NCBI GenBank assembly: GCA_034336665.1
Contig: CM067565.1
Location: forward strand, 84,756,858-84,820,857
Direction: 5' to 3'
Origin: Luscinia megarhynchos
Taxonomy: Eukaryota; Chordata; Aves; Passeriformes; Turdidae
Length of the DNA: 64,000 nt
Every line of letters begins with the position of its first letter. The stretch's first letter is position 1. Below the pieces are notes generated by a model. That model ran no database searches. It was not told the origin of the DNA and saw only the letters and a list, made by a program, of their open reading frames with translations. Positions 49,830 to 62,310 of this stretch are shown in pieces. Both the position numbers and the translations under genes were made by a program.

Positions 49830-51480
49830 GCACTGGATTTCGAGAAGGCAGATGTCAATAAACTCAGAGAATGGGTAGGGAAGATCTAATAAGGGGCAAA
49901 TCTAAAGGAAAAAACAGATTGTGGGCAGCTGTCAGTTCATTCAAGAAGTGCAAGAAGTAAGAAACCAAGTGCAATTATGACATTGTAGAGGAAAGTAAGG
50001 AAATTCAGCAGAAGTCAGCTAATTCACAACCTTTTAATAGGCCTCAGTTGTAAGAGAGATATCTGTAGAATAGAGACTAGTACAGCTGATTGAGAACTCA
50101 GCACAATACTCCACTCATTCCAAGGTGTAGAGGGGGTGTAAACAGTTACTAAAGATAAAATGGACTAGATACAACAAGCAAAACTTATCAAAAGTAAAAT
50201 AAATCTTAAGGGTAAGAAGAGAAAAACAATGGGAAATTTGGACCAGTAGTCTATGACGGGCAAGTGCAGAGGATGTTAAGGAAGTGGAAGAGTTTAATGC
50301 TCTTTTTTTCTCCCTTTTTCATCAATCTTACTTAAAAGATCAAGAGCAACCAGAGAGTGGAATTATTTTGGGGCAAATTTTCAGCCTAAAGATATGCAAA
50401 ACTTGCTTAGAGAATAATATGTCACATTACACGTCTTCTAGTTTCCTGAGCAATTTCACTCTAGGAGTCTTAAATGGAAATTGAAGCACTAGCTAGAGAT
50501 GTCACACAGCTTGAATTTATTTTATATAATTTTTTGCAAGGCCTTTAGTGGTATTTCCTATAATATCAAAGACATACTAGTGAACTGTGTTCTAAATGAA
50601 ACTACTGTGGGAAGGGGCAGGAGGTCAAGTCTAGTTGGATAATTGTATCCACGGGGTAATTCCATCCTAACATAACAAAGTGTGTGTTTTGTAAGGAATT
50701 CTATGGGCCTTGGTCCAGTACAAGGTTTTATGTTTTCAGTGAAGGCATAGGAGATTGAATATGAAGTATGAGTATGAATCTTGCAGACAGAACAAGAAAA
50801 GGCTGCAGATGTTACAGATGCTAAAAACAAAAATCAGAAAATGTTCGTGATATGACTTAAAGAGATCATCTAAAATGGACAGAATACAATAGTGCAAAAT
50901 GCTTACACAGAAATACTCATCTGTTCTTGCAAAACTGTCTTAAGTTCACAAGAGAAAATACCAGGGACTATGTTGGAACAAGCTAAGCATGAAGGGCAAA
51001 GCCGTCACATCAGGATGTTTAAAGGGTCTTAAAGACTACTGAAAAACCCCATGTGGGTTAATTCCCAGAGGTAAAGATTCACCTGGAAGATGACAACCTG
51101 TTTAGTGCAGTGTACTTCAGGTAAGAGATGAAACAGTTGGCAGGGGAGATCAGCAAAAATTTACAGGGGTCCAGAAAACATGAGAGAAGACTGCAAGAAA
51201 TGTGGCCTTTTTTTCTGAAGTAACAAAGACAGAAGGTTAATATTCTTCACCTAAAAAGCTGTTGCAAATAATAAGGAACTAATGTGTTCCTGATAGAGAG
51301 ATCCAGAAGAAGAAACCATTAAGAAGCATAAACCAAACAGTTTGGGAGATTTAGATTGGACATTGGACATTCTGTATCAATGATAAGACGCTGCAGCTTC
51401 AAGTGACATGAGTGGAACTTGGTGGTGGGATAGAAAGGTGGAATTAATGACTTTTTCAGATTTCCTCCAGTGAAAGCCTA
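49830..51480 (+). mobile_element. Decayed ancient CR1/L3-like LINE
   Basis: Broken plus-strand readings follow CR1-clade ORF2 in the right order: LDFEKADVNKLREWVGKI-like near 49836-49890, an EEFNALFFSLF motif near 50287-50318 (the segment before the reverse-transcriptase core), and a C-terminal-like stretch near 51190-51365 whose DNA GGGAGATTTAGATTGGACAT (51343-51362) matches the end of ORF2. Stops and gaps are everywhere, and the middle of the reverse transcriptase cannot be followed. It is far older than the other CR1 copies here. Confidence 0.55.
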
Positions 51481-52204
51481 TCTCTGAGTGAGTCAATGAC
51501 TCTCAATAGCTGTGTGGACTTGATGCGGGAGAAGTCCCTTTTGAATGGGATTCACAGCTGAGAGCTGCACACAGGACCTGAACAGAGGGAGCCTGTACTC
51601 AGCTCCAGGTCTCAGAAAAATCCTCCCCAAGATCACACAGACTGTCACTCTCTCTCTGCTGTAAGGCCTTCCTCTTCTCTTTATCATCTCTGCAGACTAT
51701 CATAGAGCCAGCCATACTCCAGTTTTCAACCAATCCACCTAGATACCAGTTTTGCATCTCTTCTTCTTACCATCAGAACCCATTTTCCTTCTTGAAAAGT
51801 TTCTCCTGTAAACTTACTCAGTACTTCTGCCTTCCAGTCATGCCATTTTTCAGTCCCAGAAGACAATGGTCAGTGAGACAATCCTGCTGCACTCAGTTCC
51901 TGTGCTGTATGGCAGAGCAGTCTGCAACCAGCAGCCTCCTGCTCAGTCCTGTCAGGGAATGATCACTGTCACTGACATCTAGGTGCAAAACCCTTCCTAG
52001 TTTCTACTGAGCACATTCAAAGACTGTCAAGAGCTGGAAGTGATACAAGACAGTGCTTCATTTAGGACTCAAGTCCTAGCTCCAGAGCATAGAGAGAAAA
52101 ACCAAAAACCCCCAAAACAAAACAGTAAAGACTGTTAAGTCTTTAAGATGACAAAGCAAATTCCTAGACCTATTTTCAACAAATAGTCAACTATTTTTGT
52201 TGAT

Positions 52205-52395
52205 ACTAGACTACAGTGTAAGAACATCCATACTGAATCAAAACCAAGGTCCATCTAGCCCTAGAGCTTGCTTCAAATAGTGGTCAATAACAGATGCTGA
52301 TGGAATAATAAATACAGAAAGAATGATGTAATACTTTTCCCAAATACATACAAGGCTCCAGCAATTTGTAGATCAGGGACTTGTCTTCAACAACA
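52205..52395 (+). repeat. Ancient dispersed repeat resembling a turtle/archosaur family
   Basis: The stretch with TAAGAACATCCATACTGAAT (52219-52238), CAAGGTCCATCTAGCCC (52244-52260) and, further on, GGTCAATAACAGATGCTGAT, matches a dispersed repeat I know as common in turtles and crocodilians. The copy is diverged and loses recognisable similarity after about 52390. I do not assign a family name. Confidence 0.55.
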
Positions 52396-55300
52396 ATGAA
52401 ACCAACTGAGGTCCAGAGCTGAGAACGATCAAGGCTTAAATGTCAAAATCTGGGAACATTATTAACCAAACCCAAGGTCTCACAGAACATGTTCCATTCC
52501 CATTGTCAGTGGTACATGCTGGGCAGACTTTACTGTTCACACTTCTCTGCAGTAACTTTCAGTGCAAGCTAAGGGAACCATCCAGGGAGACCACATCAGT
52601 GCAGTGGTATAGCAGAACTGTACTGTTTGCAGATGCCACATTCTTCTTAAAGTGAGGGATACTGAAAATAGTCTAATGAATATTTGCCTATGGTTTTGGT
52701 CATACTTCAAGAATCATATCTAAAAATTTCTTGACTATGAGAAAGTTCTCAGCACATATTTTGCAGCAAATTCTCTTTAAGAACAGAATATTATGCCTCA
52801 GAACTTACTTTGCCATAAAACCACAAATAAACATGCTGAAAAATAATATTGGCTTTAGTCTCATCATGTGTGGCTTGCAGCCATATTGGCACAAATCATT
52901 GCAGGTATGAATTTTTGGCCCAGTAAAAACCACTGAGATGAGTAGACTGAACTTTGAATTCTGTTGCCTTTGAAAAAGGCCTCCAGGGAATGTGCAGAAG
53001 GGACTGTAAAGCCATGCTGTCAATTTCAACATGGACTGCAGTGGGAATCAGGAAACATACAGGTGAGCATTTTAGACAGCAGTACCTGCAGATAGGACCA
53101 GCCTCAGATAAGGAATATGTCTGTTCAGGATACATGCAGAATTATTTAGAAACTTTACATTGCCACCATGAATTTACAAGCACATTGGTACTGACTAGTT
53201 GAATTAAGATCTCCGAAAAACACATAACACATGGAGGCAGGGACCACTTTCAGTAACCAAATAATTCTGTCACCAGACAGCCTAAAACTATTCAAAGGCA
53301 CCATTTTTAGCCAAGACCAACAGATCTGAAATACTTTTTGAATCTATAGGCAAATGAATTTTCAGTATGCGACAAGCCAAAAAGTCTTTAGGAAACTCTC
53401 CAAGCAGATGAACTAATTTTTTTTAGCCATCATCTCTCTTAAACACCTTGACCAGTTTCCTTCAACTCTTCCAAAAAATCTGTCCCAGAATAAGATTATG
53501 CCTGTGAAGTTGTAGGTGGATAGAGCTAATTTTGGCAAAGAGAGGAATAGGAATAAAGTCAAGTTTATAATGGAAACTTAAAGACATTTGATGCTTGCTG
53601 AATACTGTTCAGTGGGATCTATATAATACATGATCTTTCCATAGCAGCAAAAATATGAAGTGTTTTTATTGTCTCTAAGGGAAAAGACCACTTCCTCCAT
53701 ATGAGGTCCTGCCTAGGAAACAAAAAGACCTGTCAGGTCATGCAAATACTTTTGCTTCCGCCATTAAAATGTTTATAGGATTCAGATTAATTTTCTAGAA
53801 TTTTGGCTTGAGAATCTGTGCAGTTTATTACACCAAGCTGGCAATGCAGGATGATGACAATTTCTGACTGCAGATATGCCTCCACACAGACCTTATTAAA
53901 ACTGCAGCATGGCATTGACCCACCAAACTAAAGCATTAAATTAGCCAGCCAAGGTACTGCAACACCAGGGCACTGCCATTACAGACCACAGCATGCTGCA
54001 AAATCCACTCTAAAAGCAGAGCTCAGTCAATGGCCAGCTGTTGTTGGCAGGCCACCCTGACTAGTCTTCCTGAGATAATGGACCCAAGCTATCTAGTGTA
54101 ATGGGAGTTCAGGTTTATCAGAGCTCTAAATCATATGATGGTCCAGTAGTGCAGATGGTTAAATGAAGATATTCTGTGTGGTTATAAAGTCTGCCTCTAG
54201 ATAGTTCTTAGGCAATAGTTCCTACAATTCAAATTGCCCAGTTTGGGAAAACATAGCATGCACAGTTTTTACTGAGATCTGGAAATTTTCTGGTTTCTGT
54301 AATGCTTAAGGAAAAACTCCCCTTAGGGAGTTTACAGATTGCCCTTTTCAGATTCCTGTGACAGGTAAAGGTCCTTTCTAGGTCCTTGTAAAGCTCACTT
54401 AATAAAAGTCTCTGTAGGGAATGGGAAAGGGTTATATAGGCTGCAGGCCAGACAGCACATTTCCACCCAGTGTGCAATTGAGCTGTCATGGGCAGATACT
54501 ACTCACCGAAATACACCTAATTCTCAAAGATACTTAGGTCCTCTAACCCCATCCCACCTCTGATCCACACCCATACAGCTTATTTCTGGTGACACACTGT
54601 CCTCCCAACACAACCACCTCACCTAGGGACTGTTCAGCCTGAAAGCTTTTCCTGTTGACCTGCAGTGCTGTTTGGAAATGCAGAGGAAAAAGTACCAGCA
54701 TTGATTCAGCAGGCTAAATAAAAGTCATTCCAAAAGCTAATTCATGTCTAGGAACTCGCAACTTCAGCCTGTTACTCAGAACAGCATGGAGATTTGAAAA
54801 TCTGGTCCTCATCCTATATGACAGGGATTGCTGGTCGGAAATTCAACTGGACAGCAGTAAAGAAGGAAAAGGTTGAGCAGGGGAGAGCTATAAAGCCATC
54901 ACATACACACAAAACCTGTGCTCAAACTTAAACCATTAGATGTGCTCCCTGGTAGCATAATCTCAGCCTGTTTGAAACAACTTCTGTCAAAACATGGGCA
55001 CAATATGGAACTAAATATGTCAGTGGACAAAGTACAGCCTCAAAAGACATTACAAAAGGTTAAAAGTGCCAACAATATCTAGCAAGTTGACAGCATTTGA
55101 CATGGAACTTCTTGCATTCAGGCTGTTTAGCAGCAGCTCCAACTTCAGCCTGAACACAAATCACTGGGGAGCATATAACTCCAGATGTTTTTCCTTCTCC
55201 CTCAAGAGAGGAGAAATGTACAGTTATTCCCTAAAAATTTGTGTTCAACTGACTTTTCAGTGATACATGAGCTTGGCAACGCCATGACTATTCATCTAGG

Positions 55301-57859
55301 CCCTTCCACACACAAACCTTCAGTTTCTGGTGACATATGGCATGGGAAAATCCAGCTCAAGCAGCTGAAGTCTGGCAAAATTATAAACAATCAGAAACAA
55401 GGTCTTCTAATGGAGGCTGTTAGACAGCATTAGCTATTGGGCCACTGTCATCTTCACAGCCAGAGAGTGATTTAATCTGTCAGTTATGTGAGCACTAGGA
55501 GTGATGAATAGGTCTTTGTATTCATTCACATCAAGTATGTACCCAGACTGGCATACAATGTGAGGGTTCTTTTGTCTGATAGTCGACTGGATCTCTAAAG
55601 AGCTGGGAATTTGCACAAAACAGCACAGCAGTGCCACAAAAGATACCACCCATGTTCAGAAAGAGGGATTCCCAAGGTGGCTGATGAGTGCCCTTCCTCC
55701 ATGACTTAACTTGTCCATCATTACCTACACAACTTAAAAGTCACATGTCAAAAAAGTAGTCCAGTTTTTCACCTCAGTTTTAGCAACCCCAGATGGCCAC
55801 ATCTAAAATCAGGGTGGCATAGGGGCACAAGTGCAGCTTGTCCAAAACTGCCAGCAGCTGGTAAAACAGCAGCCACAGGGCTCCTCTGCAGAGCCAAGCC
55901 ACTTAGCTCCTGCCAGCAGCCCAGAGTTTTTGGGTGACCACACTCCCAGAGGCACTCAGCTATGCTGTCAGCAGAAGCAGAGCAGGGCCTCAGGGCTGCC
56001 CAAGCCAAGCTATTCCTTTACAGAATGACTTCTCCAGACTTTATCAGTGACAGCAGTTTTCTGACTCCTTTCTTTTGCTGCAGCAGCACAAAAGGACAAG
56101 AACTGGGCTAACAACTCATGTCATGCTTTCACCTGGTATAAATGAAAGCAGACTAAGCTCTATCACAAGCCTTTATAAATAAAGCTGGTCACAGCTCTGT
56201 CAATTGGACATAGCAGTTTACTCTGCCTCAGCAGCCGCCTGGGCTGGAAACTGACTGGAATAGGACCACAGGGGGATGAGAGTGAGGTGTGCCATCTGAT
56301 CAAAGTCATTTATTAGCTCAGCTTTACAATTCTTGGGAAGCCAGTGGCAGCTAGGCTAGTCCTAAGCCAAACTCCTGCATTGCCATAGAAAAAAATGTTA
56401 ACGCATACAAATTCCAGTAAAATTAAATTATTATAAAACTTCTGAATATATTTCCATATTCCAGCTGAAAACTCTCTGAAAAGTCTCAGTTTTATACAGA
56501 TCATTATATACTACCTCACAAGCCCTCCTCCGAGGACAGATAGAGCTTCTGAACTTTCCTCTGTTGCAACTGGAGCGAAAAACTGGTGTCTATCACTGGC
56601 TACCCTTCAACAACCCCATCACATTTTGGCATCACCCACAGAGATGATTTCTACCATTCAGATGTATTTGGCCTATTTATTTTTCTCTCATTCTTGTGAT
56701 CAATTATTTCTTAGGGCCTTATCCCAGTGTGGACAAGGTGCTCAGACTTTGTTAGCTCAGTCAGACCATAAACAAGATGAGTGATGCCTTCCCTCTCTTT
56801 TCACTTTCTGAGCTGCCCTTAACATACTCTTAAGGGTGAGCTGATGCTGGGAGGAGGCACAGTAGAGAAGAGTGGGTGTGGGTGACTGGGGATGGTGGTA
56901 TAGGATTTGGGAGGGATGTGCTGGCAGATTGATATATTATGGCCACAGCATAAAGGCTTGACCCCTACTGTGCTGCTGGGGTGATGTGCACAGCAGAGCA
57001 TGGTGCTACCAGTAGCCACAACCAGAGGAAGTAGGGGAATCCTTCCCTCTCCTACTTCCCTGTAGGTCAAGACCTAGGTTTCTGGAGAGCACCTTTCCTT
57101 ATTCCTCAGTGAGCAGCTAGACCTAGGGCCCAATCAATCTCTATGTGGGGGTATCATGAAAGGCTTGAATGGCATTGTCCATCACTACCAGAAAGCAAAC
57201 TATAGCCCCAGACACAGGACTGTCAGGGCTGGCTCCTCACTTTTATCTGGCCACTGTAAAAGAAACTGTTGAAGTGCTGGCAAGCCGTGAACCAGAGTAG
57301 GCACTGATATTCATCCCTGTGCAATGAAATGATAGGAATTAAGTGCTTAGAGCTAAGTGTGTGTTAAGTGCTCCACTGAAAAGCATAAACCTTGAATTGA
57401 GACAGTTTTCAGAGAATGTGAGATAAGGGGAACTTGAAACATTCACCTACAGCCATTACTTCTGCAGGCACATGAAGTCCAATGAGAACATAGCCAGTTG
57501 CATTTGGAACCACCAGGCCAGAGATAAAGTTAAACCAGGGCACTACACAGGGGTAGCATCTGCCATTCAAACGCAGCAAAGAAAGACAGTACAGTCCCAT
57601 ACCTGTAAGGATGCAAGTCACTCCAGGCAGTTAATAGGTTCAATGAATGACCATCAACCCAGATAACTAGAGAGAAGGTACCAGCTTCTAAGAGTGTTGT
57701 GTACTCTCTCCTTTTGATAGACGAGTCCCAGAAGTCATGCATAATTTTCGTAAGGTGAGATAAGCTGTCAGTTGTAGGAAGCCTAGAGTTAACCACACAG
57801 AAAATCAGCAGTCTGAAAACAAGAAACATGTCAAACTATAAAACCAGATTTTTTTCTTT

Positions 57860-57896
57860 AAAAATAAAATAAAAAAAATAAAATAAAAATAAAATA
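57860..57896 (+). repeat. AAAAT-type simple repeat
   Basis: A run of AAAAT/AAAT units with slight irregularity, of microsatellite type. It is probably polymorphic in length. Confidence 0.85.
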
Positions 57897-60800
57897 AGAA
57901 AGTTTTGGCTTAGAAGTAATATTCTAGCCATCAACAAAATAGGAGTAAAGGAGTAAATTCTTGTGATTCCTGAGTGATTTGATATGAAACATGCTGAAAT
58001 TAATTCTTGATACGGATTTACCTGTTATTCCTTGCTTTACAGGCTGCCTCACTTCACCCCCAGCTTCTCCCCTGTAGATTAGAGGGGAAAGGGAGGAGAA
58101 AGGGATATTGCAGGACAGGAAAGTAACCTGAGACTAACAATATATTATACTTCTGTATTCTTTACCCCATATATTCATACACATGGCTTGACTGTCAATA
58201 AGTATACTTACATGCAAGGGACAGGGAAGACTTAGATGGTCATGGAATCCTGTGAGAAAAGGATATCATCTTGAACAGAAAGCATGTGGGAAAACTCCTG
58301 TAACCCATGGCCATTGCCAAGGCACCACACAGTCTGTGGTGGCAGGATGGGATGTGGGTCTGGCTCTGTGGGGCCCTGGCCAGGCAGAGCTGGGGGCAGC
58401 TGGAGCCTGGCCCTGCTGCAGCATCACTGAGGTGGGTGGGCTCAGGGAGCTGACATGGGCAGCAGGTCCTTGGGCAGGTTGAGCAGGTGGCTGGGCAGGA
58501 CACTAGAATCCCTTTGTGCCTCTGAAGCACTGGCAGCCGTGGCAAAAATGCCAAAGATATCCCAGGCCTATATAAGGACACGAGTTACCAGCAAGTTGTG
58601 CAGATACAGCTACCTTGAGCTGTTTTGGGTCATATTCAATAATGCCAGCAAAGGGAAGATATAAAACTCCATTATCCTGATTTACATGGCAGAGCAGCTG
58701 CAAGCACCTCCATCCTTATCAATGGCAAAGAACAGGTTTTTCATGGCCAAGACTGCCAGCAGAAGGGGCTTCATTCTCCCTAAGTGCTGTAATCCTCCCT
58801 TGCCCCACGCTGGGGCTGCTGTGACAGCATTTCACAAAGGTGTGGAGGAGGAGGAGGCTGGAAAATCAAGGCTATTGCTGCCTTCTCACATATTATTTGC
58901 ATTGAGGAGAACCTAACCAGACACCCAGGTTTACTCAGGTGGAATACTCTGTTTGAGGCCTTAATTTTTTTTTAATTTTTTTTTAGCAGAGAAACTAAAA
59001 AAACTTGTCAGCAAGTGACAGTTTGGGTTGCTGGGTATTAGTGGTTTTTAATTTTCTCCTTTTAGTGATTTGTGCCAACTGTTACTTCATGCATATGGAA
59101 TATACAACTTCCAGCCTTTTCTCACTGGTGTGAAGTAACAGTCTGGCACGTGCTGAAAACAACAAGCAGAAATTAACTTGCTCTCTCCCACCTTTAATAT
59201 CAATACCCAGCAGTAATTATTTGGAAAATTAAACATGTAGTCATCTTGCCGTCACCTTAATTCTCCACATTAAAAAGGGATTATATAACAGATTAGTCTG
59301 TCTAGGGACTTGCTCACTGGTTCACTCTTCTTTATTAAATTAGCAAAGAAGCTTTTGGCTTTTAGACATGTTTGGAAATCCTTCCCAAATTCAGACCACC
59401 AGTGCTAGGAATTGCTGAAGTGCTTAAACTGCTCTGGAACCACCTCCTTGGACTTTACAGAGCCTGAACTCCAGGTGACCCACCACAGAGTGAAAACACG
59501 CGGGTAGACATTTGTAATCTGATCTTCTGACATTCGCCCTCCAGTTTAGAAAAACCAATCCCCCAATTCACAGGGTCATAGAGTCTTCAGTCTCTCTCCT
59601 GTACTCATTCAAATATAACCCAGGGCCCAGATTTGAGGTATGTGACAATGGAATCTCTGCTAATTCTTTCTCTGGTGATGGCTTAGCAGGAAGCAGCAGT
59701 TGCAAAGCAGAGCTAGATGTGTTTCCACCAGTTGTGCAAGAACATCTACATTGCCTGCAGTGACAGGGATGTCTGCTGGCCAGAAGGGTGAGTTGCAAAG
59801 ACACAGCATGTCCTATTCCTCCTCAGCTGACTGTATGCTGGAGAACTAATGCTTCTTTCATACAGAATTACACAGTAGGAAGTCTGCTGATTGCCAGTCA
59901 TCTGCAGGCCTGATGCAATGCCCACTGGAGCCAAAGGCTGTTTTTCTTCTGCCTTTATAGGCTTTGGATTATCGCCTTGCTCAGAACACTAAACCTTTGA
60001 GTACTTCAAGCTGCAGGGTCAAACCCCTTACTTTCTGCATTCTTTGCTCTTAGCTGTAACAGTCCCTGTCACCACCACAATGATAGCATTGATGGCAAAC
60101 AGATCTGTGAATCAATACAGAAACAATCATCTACTCCTGGTTTTTCCCTTTACTTTCTCCAGCCTCTCCCTTGAGGATATAAACCCAGCTGCTCCAGACA
60201 GGCCATTCTCACAGGAATTGTAGCTTATTGATTTTAAGCACTAATTTTCAAGTTTCTTATTAAAAAATAAAGTTTCTTATCTATTTTAAAGAGAATAAAT
60301 GGAAACAGAAAAAAAATGATTCCTGTTTTTCCAAGACTAGACAGTAAAGTTGATCTCCTGTATTCACCTTTCTCATTAATTTGAGCCTTTGAATCTGTCC
60401 CTGAAATGCTTGTTGGCCTGAAATATGGGGCAATTGAGCTCACCCGTGTGTCTGCATTGCTTTTACAGCAGAAGAAGGGCAAGGATGTCTGCTCTCACAC
60501 ACAAGTGCTTGCTTCACTTGCCTGAACAAGCACTAAAGGACCAGTGGCTGATGACAACTCCGAGTGCTGCCTGCCATCAGGGTGCTCACACAGCACTCAT
60601 GGCTACCTCACCAGGGACTTTACAGGCTGGTTAGGTCGCCACAGCTTTTGGTCACCACTGGTAGCACTTGTGCTCCACTAGTGATCCACTCCCCATTCAG
60701 TAGACAAAGCAGAATCTGAAGAGAGAAGAAAATATAATCCCTTGTGTTCAGAGTTACAGACACTCAAATGTACTGATTGTGACAAATAAGTGTTCTGGTT

Positions 60801-62247
60801 AAATCTGGTCTATAGTATAGCAAGCTCTTCTGGACTGGCAAGGTTTGGAGATGACCAAGGTTTGGAATAGGTCTGAAAAAACCTCATTCCTCTTAGTTTT
60901 GATTTCTGTCATTTTCTGCTACATATCTTATTTTGTCCATGCAGTCACCTCATGACCTGTTTACCCATACTGCTTTGAGGAAACTCGGTTAATATAGAGC
61001 CTATTTTTTCCAGTAGCCCTCATGCTCTTCCTACCACAGTTATAAAAGGATTATGTTCATCCAGTTGCACAAATTATCAGTAACATTTAAATTATGCTGA
61101 AATTTTATGCTGAAAAATCTTCAGGAGTGGCGATTTTTTTATTATTATTTTATGAAAATCTGATTATGTCAGATGCTTTTTTTTTGTTCCAACAGCCTCT
61201 GACTTAAGAAAAACTAAACATTCTCATGGGAGGAGCGTGTTGTACCATGCCTCAATAATCATTAAAGTAATTAGGTCACCCAAATTTGAGACTGAAATCT
61301 GAGACTGAAACAGTACTTCTTAGGGAGTGATGGCTTACAAGCAGATAGGCTAGATAAACAAAATTAAAAAACCCTAACCCTCAAGTGACAAAACACATGG
61401 GTAACAATAGTGGTTCCTGCTGCCTCTGGAGATCTTCACACCGAGAAATGAAAGAATTTGCAGTAATTGTCCTCCTAATCATGCTATTGCATGCAGTGTG
61501 AAAATAGTCTATTTCAAAATCCCTCCCATCAAAACTAAAAGCTTCTATGCCCTCTGAATGGATATATTAAAAAAAGTCTTAGAGAAATGGACAGGGATGA
61601 AGAATCTATATAGAAAGGATTTCTACACATATCAAAGTAATGACTCAGTATTTTGATTAAGTATTTTTTTCCTCATTTTAACAGGTTTTCAGGATTTAAC
61701 AATGCTGATTTAAACATCTTCAATTCTGCAGCCTAGTTTAATATGATCTGTACGTAACATATCCCACTGCTGATATGAACTACATGCTTCCTCTTTCCAA
61801 TACACACAGCTTCAGCTCAAAGTGCACTTTTCCATATAATGCTTTTTGCTTTGGTCCCCTGTGTCAGGCAGTATTGTAACAGTTAAAAGTAAATTTGCTA
61901 TTATTACACTAAAAACATCTCCCACTCTATAGAAATCCTATAGAAGTGAAACTCTGCTGGAATATTGATCACTCAATAGTAGGCCAAACAATCAGACACT
62001 GGCAACTTCTGCAGAATATTTGCAACCTTTGTTTATAGTCCAGCAGCATGGACAGAGTGAAATTGCATTGGCAAGCCTACAAACTTGCCAAAAAATTTCA
62101 ATCCCTCTCCCAGTGGAGTTCCATGAGATTCAAAACATCACAAGCAACTTCTGACCTCTCTGAGCAATGATCACCCCCACCCCAATGTTATTCTGCAAAC
62201 TGTAAAACTATACAAAGAAAACTAAACTAAAGAAAGCTTGTATTATT

Positions 62248-62310
62248 AAAAAAAAAACACCAAACCAACAATAACAACAAAATCAAAACAGAAAAACAAA
62301 CAAAGCAAAC
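62248..62310 (+). repeat. A-rich low-complexity tract
   Basis: A 10-A run followed by CAAAC/AACAA-type units. It is low-complexity sequence, possibly an old poly(A) tail of an unrecognisable retrocopy. Confidence 0.8.

Noticed and set aside
57409..57829. Two overlapping minus-strand frames with protein-like composition
   Set aside because: No domain or known family is recognised, the frames are short and there is no splice or promoter context.
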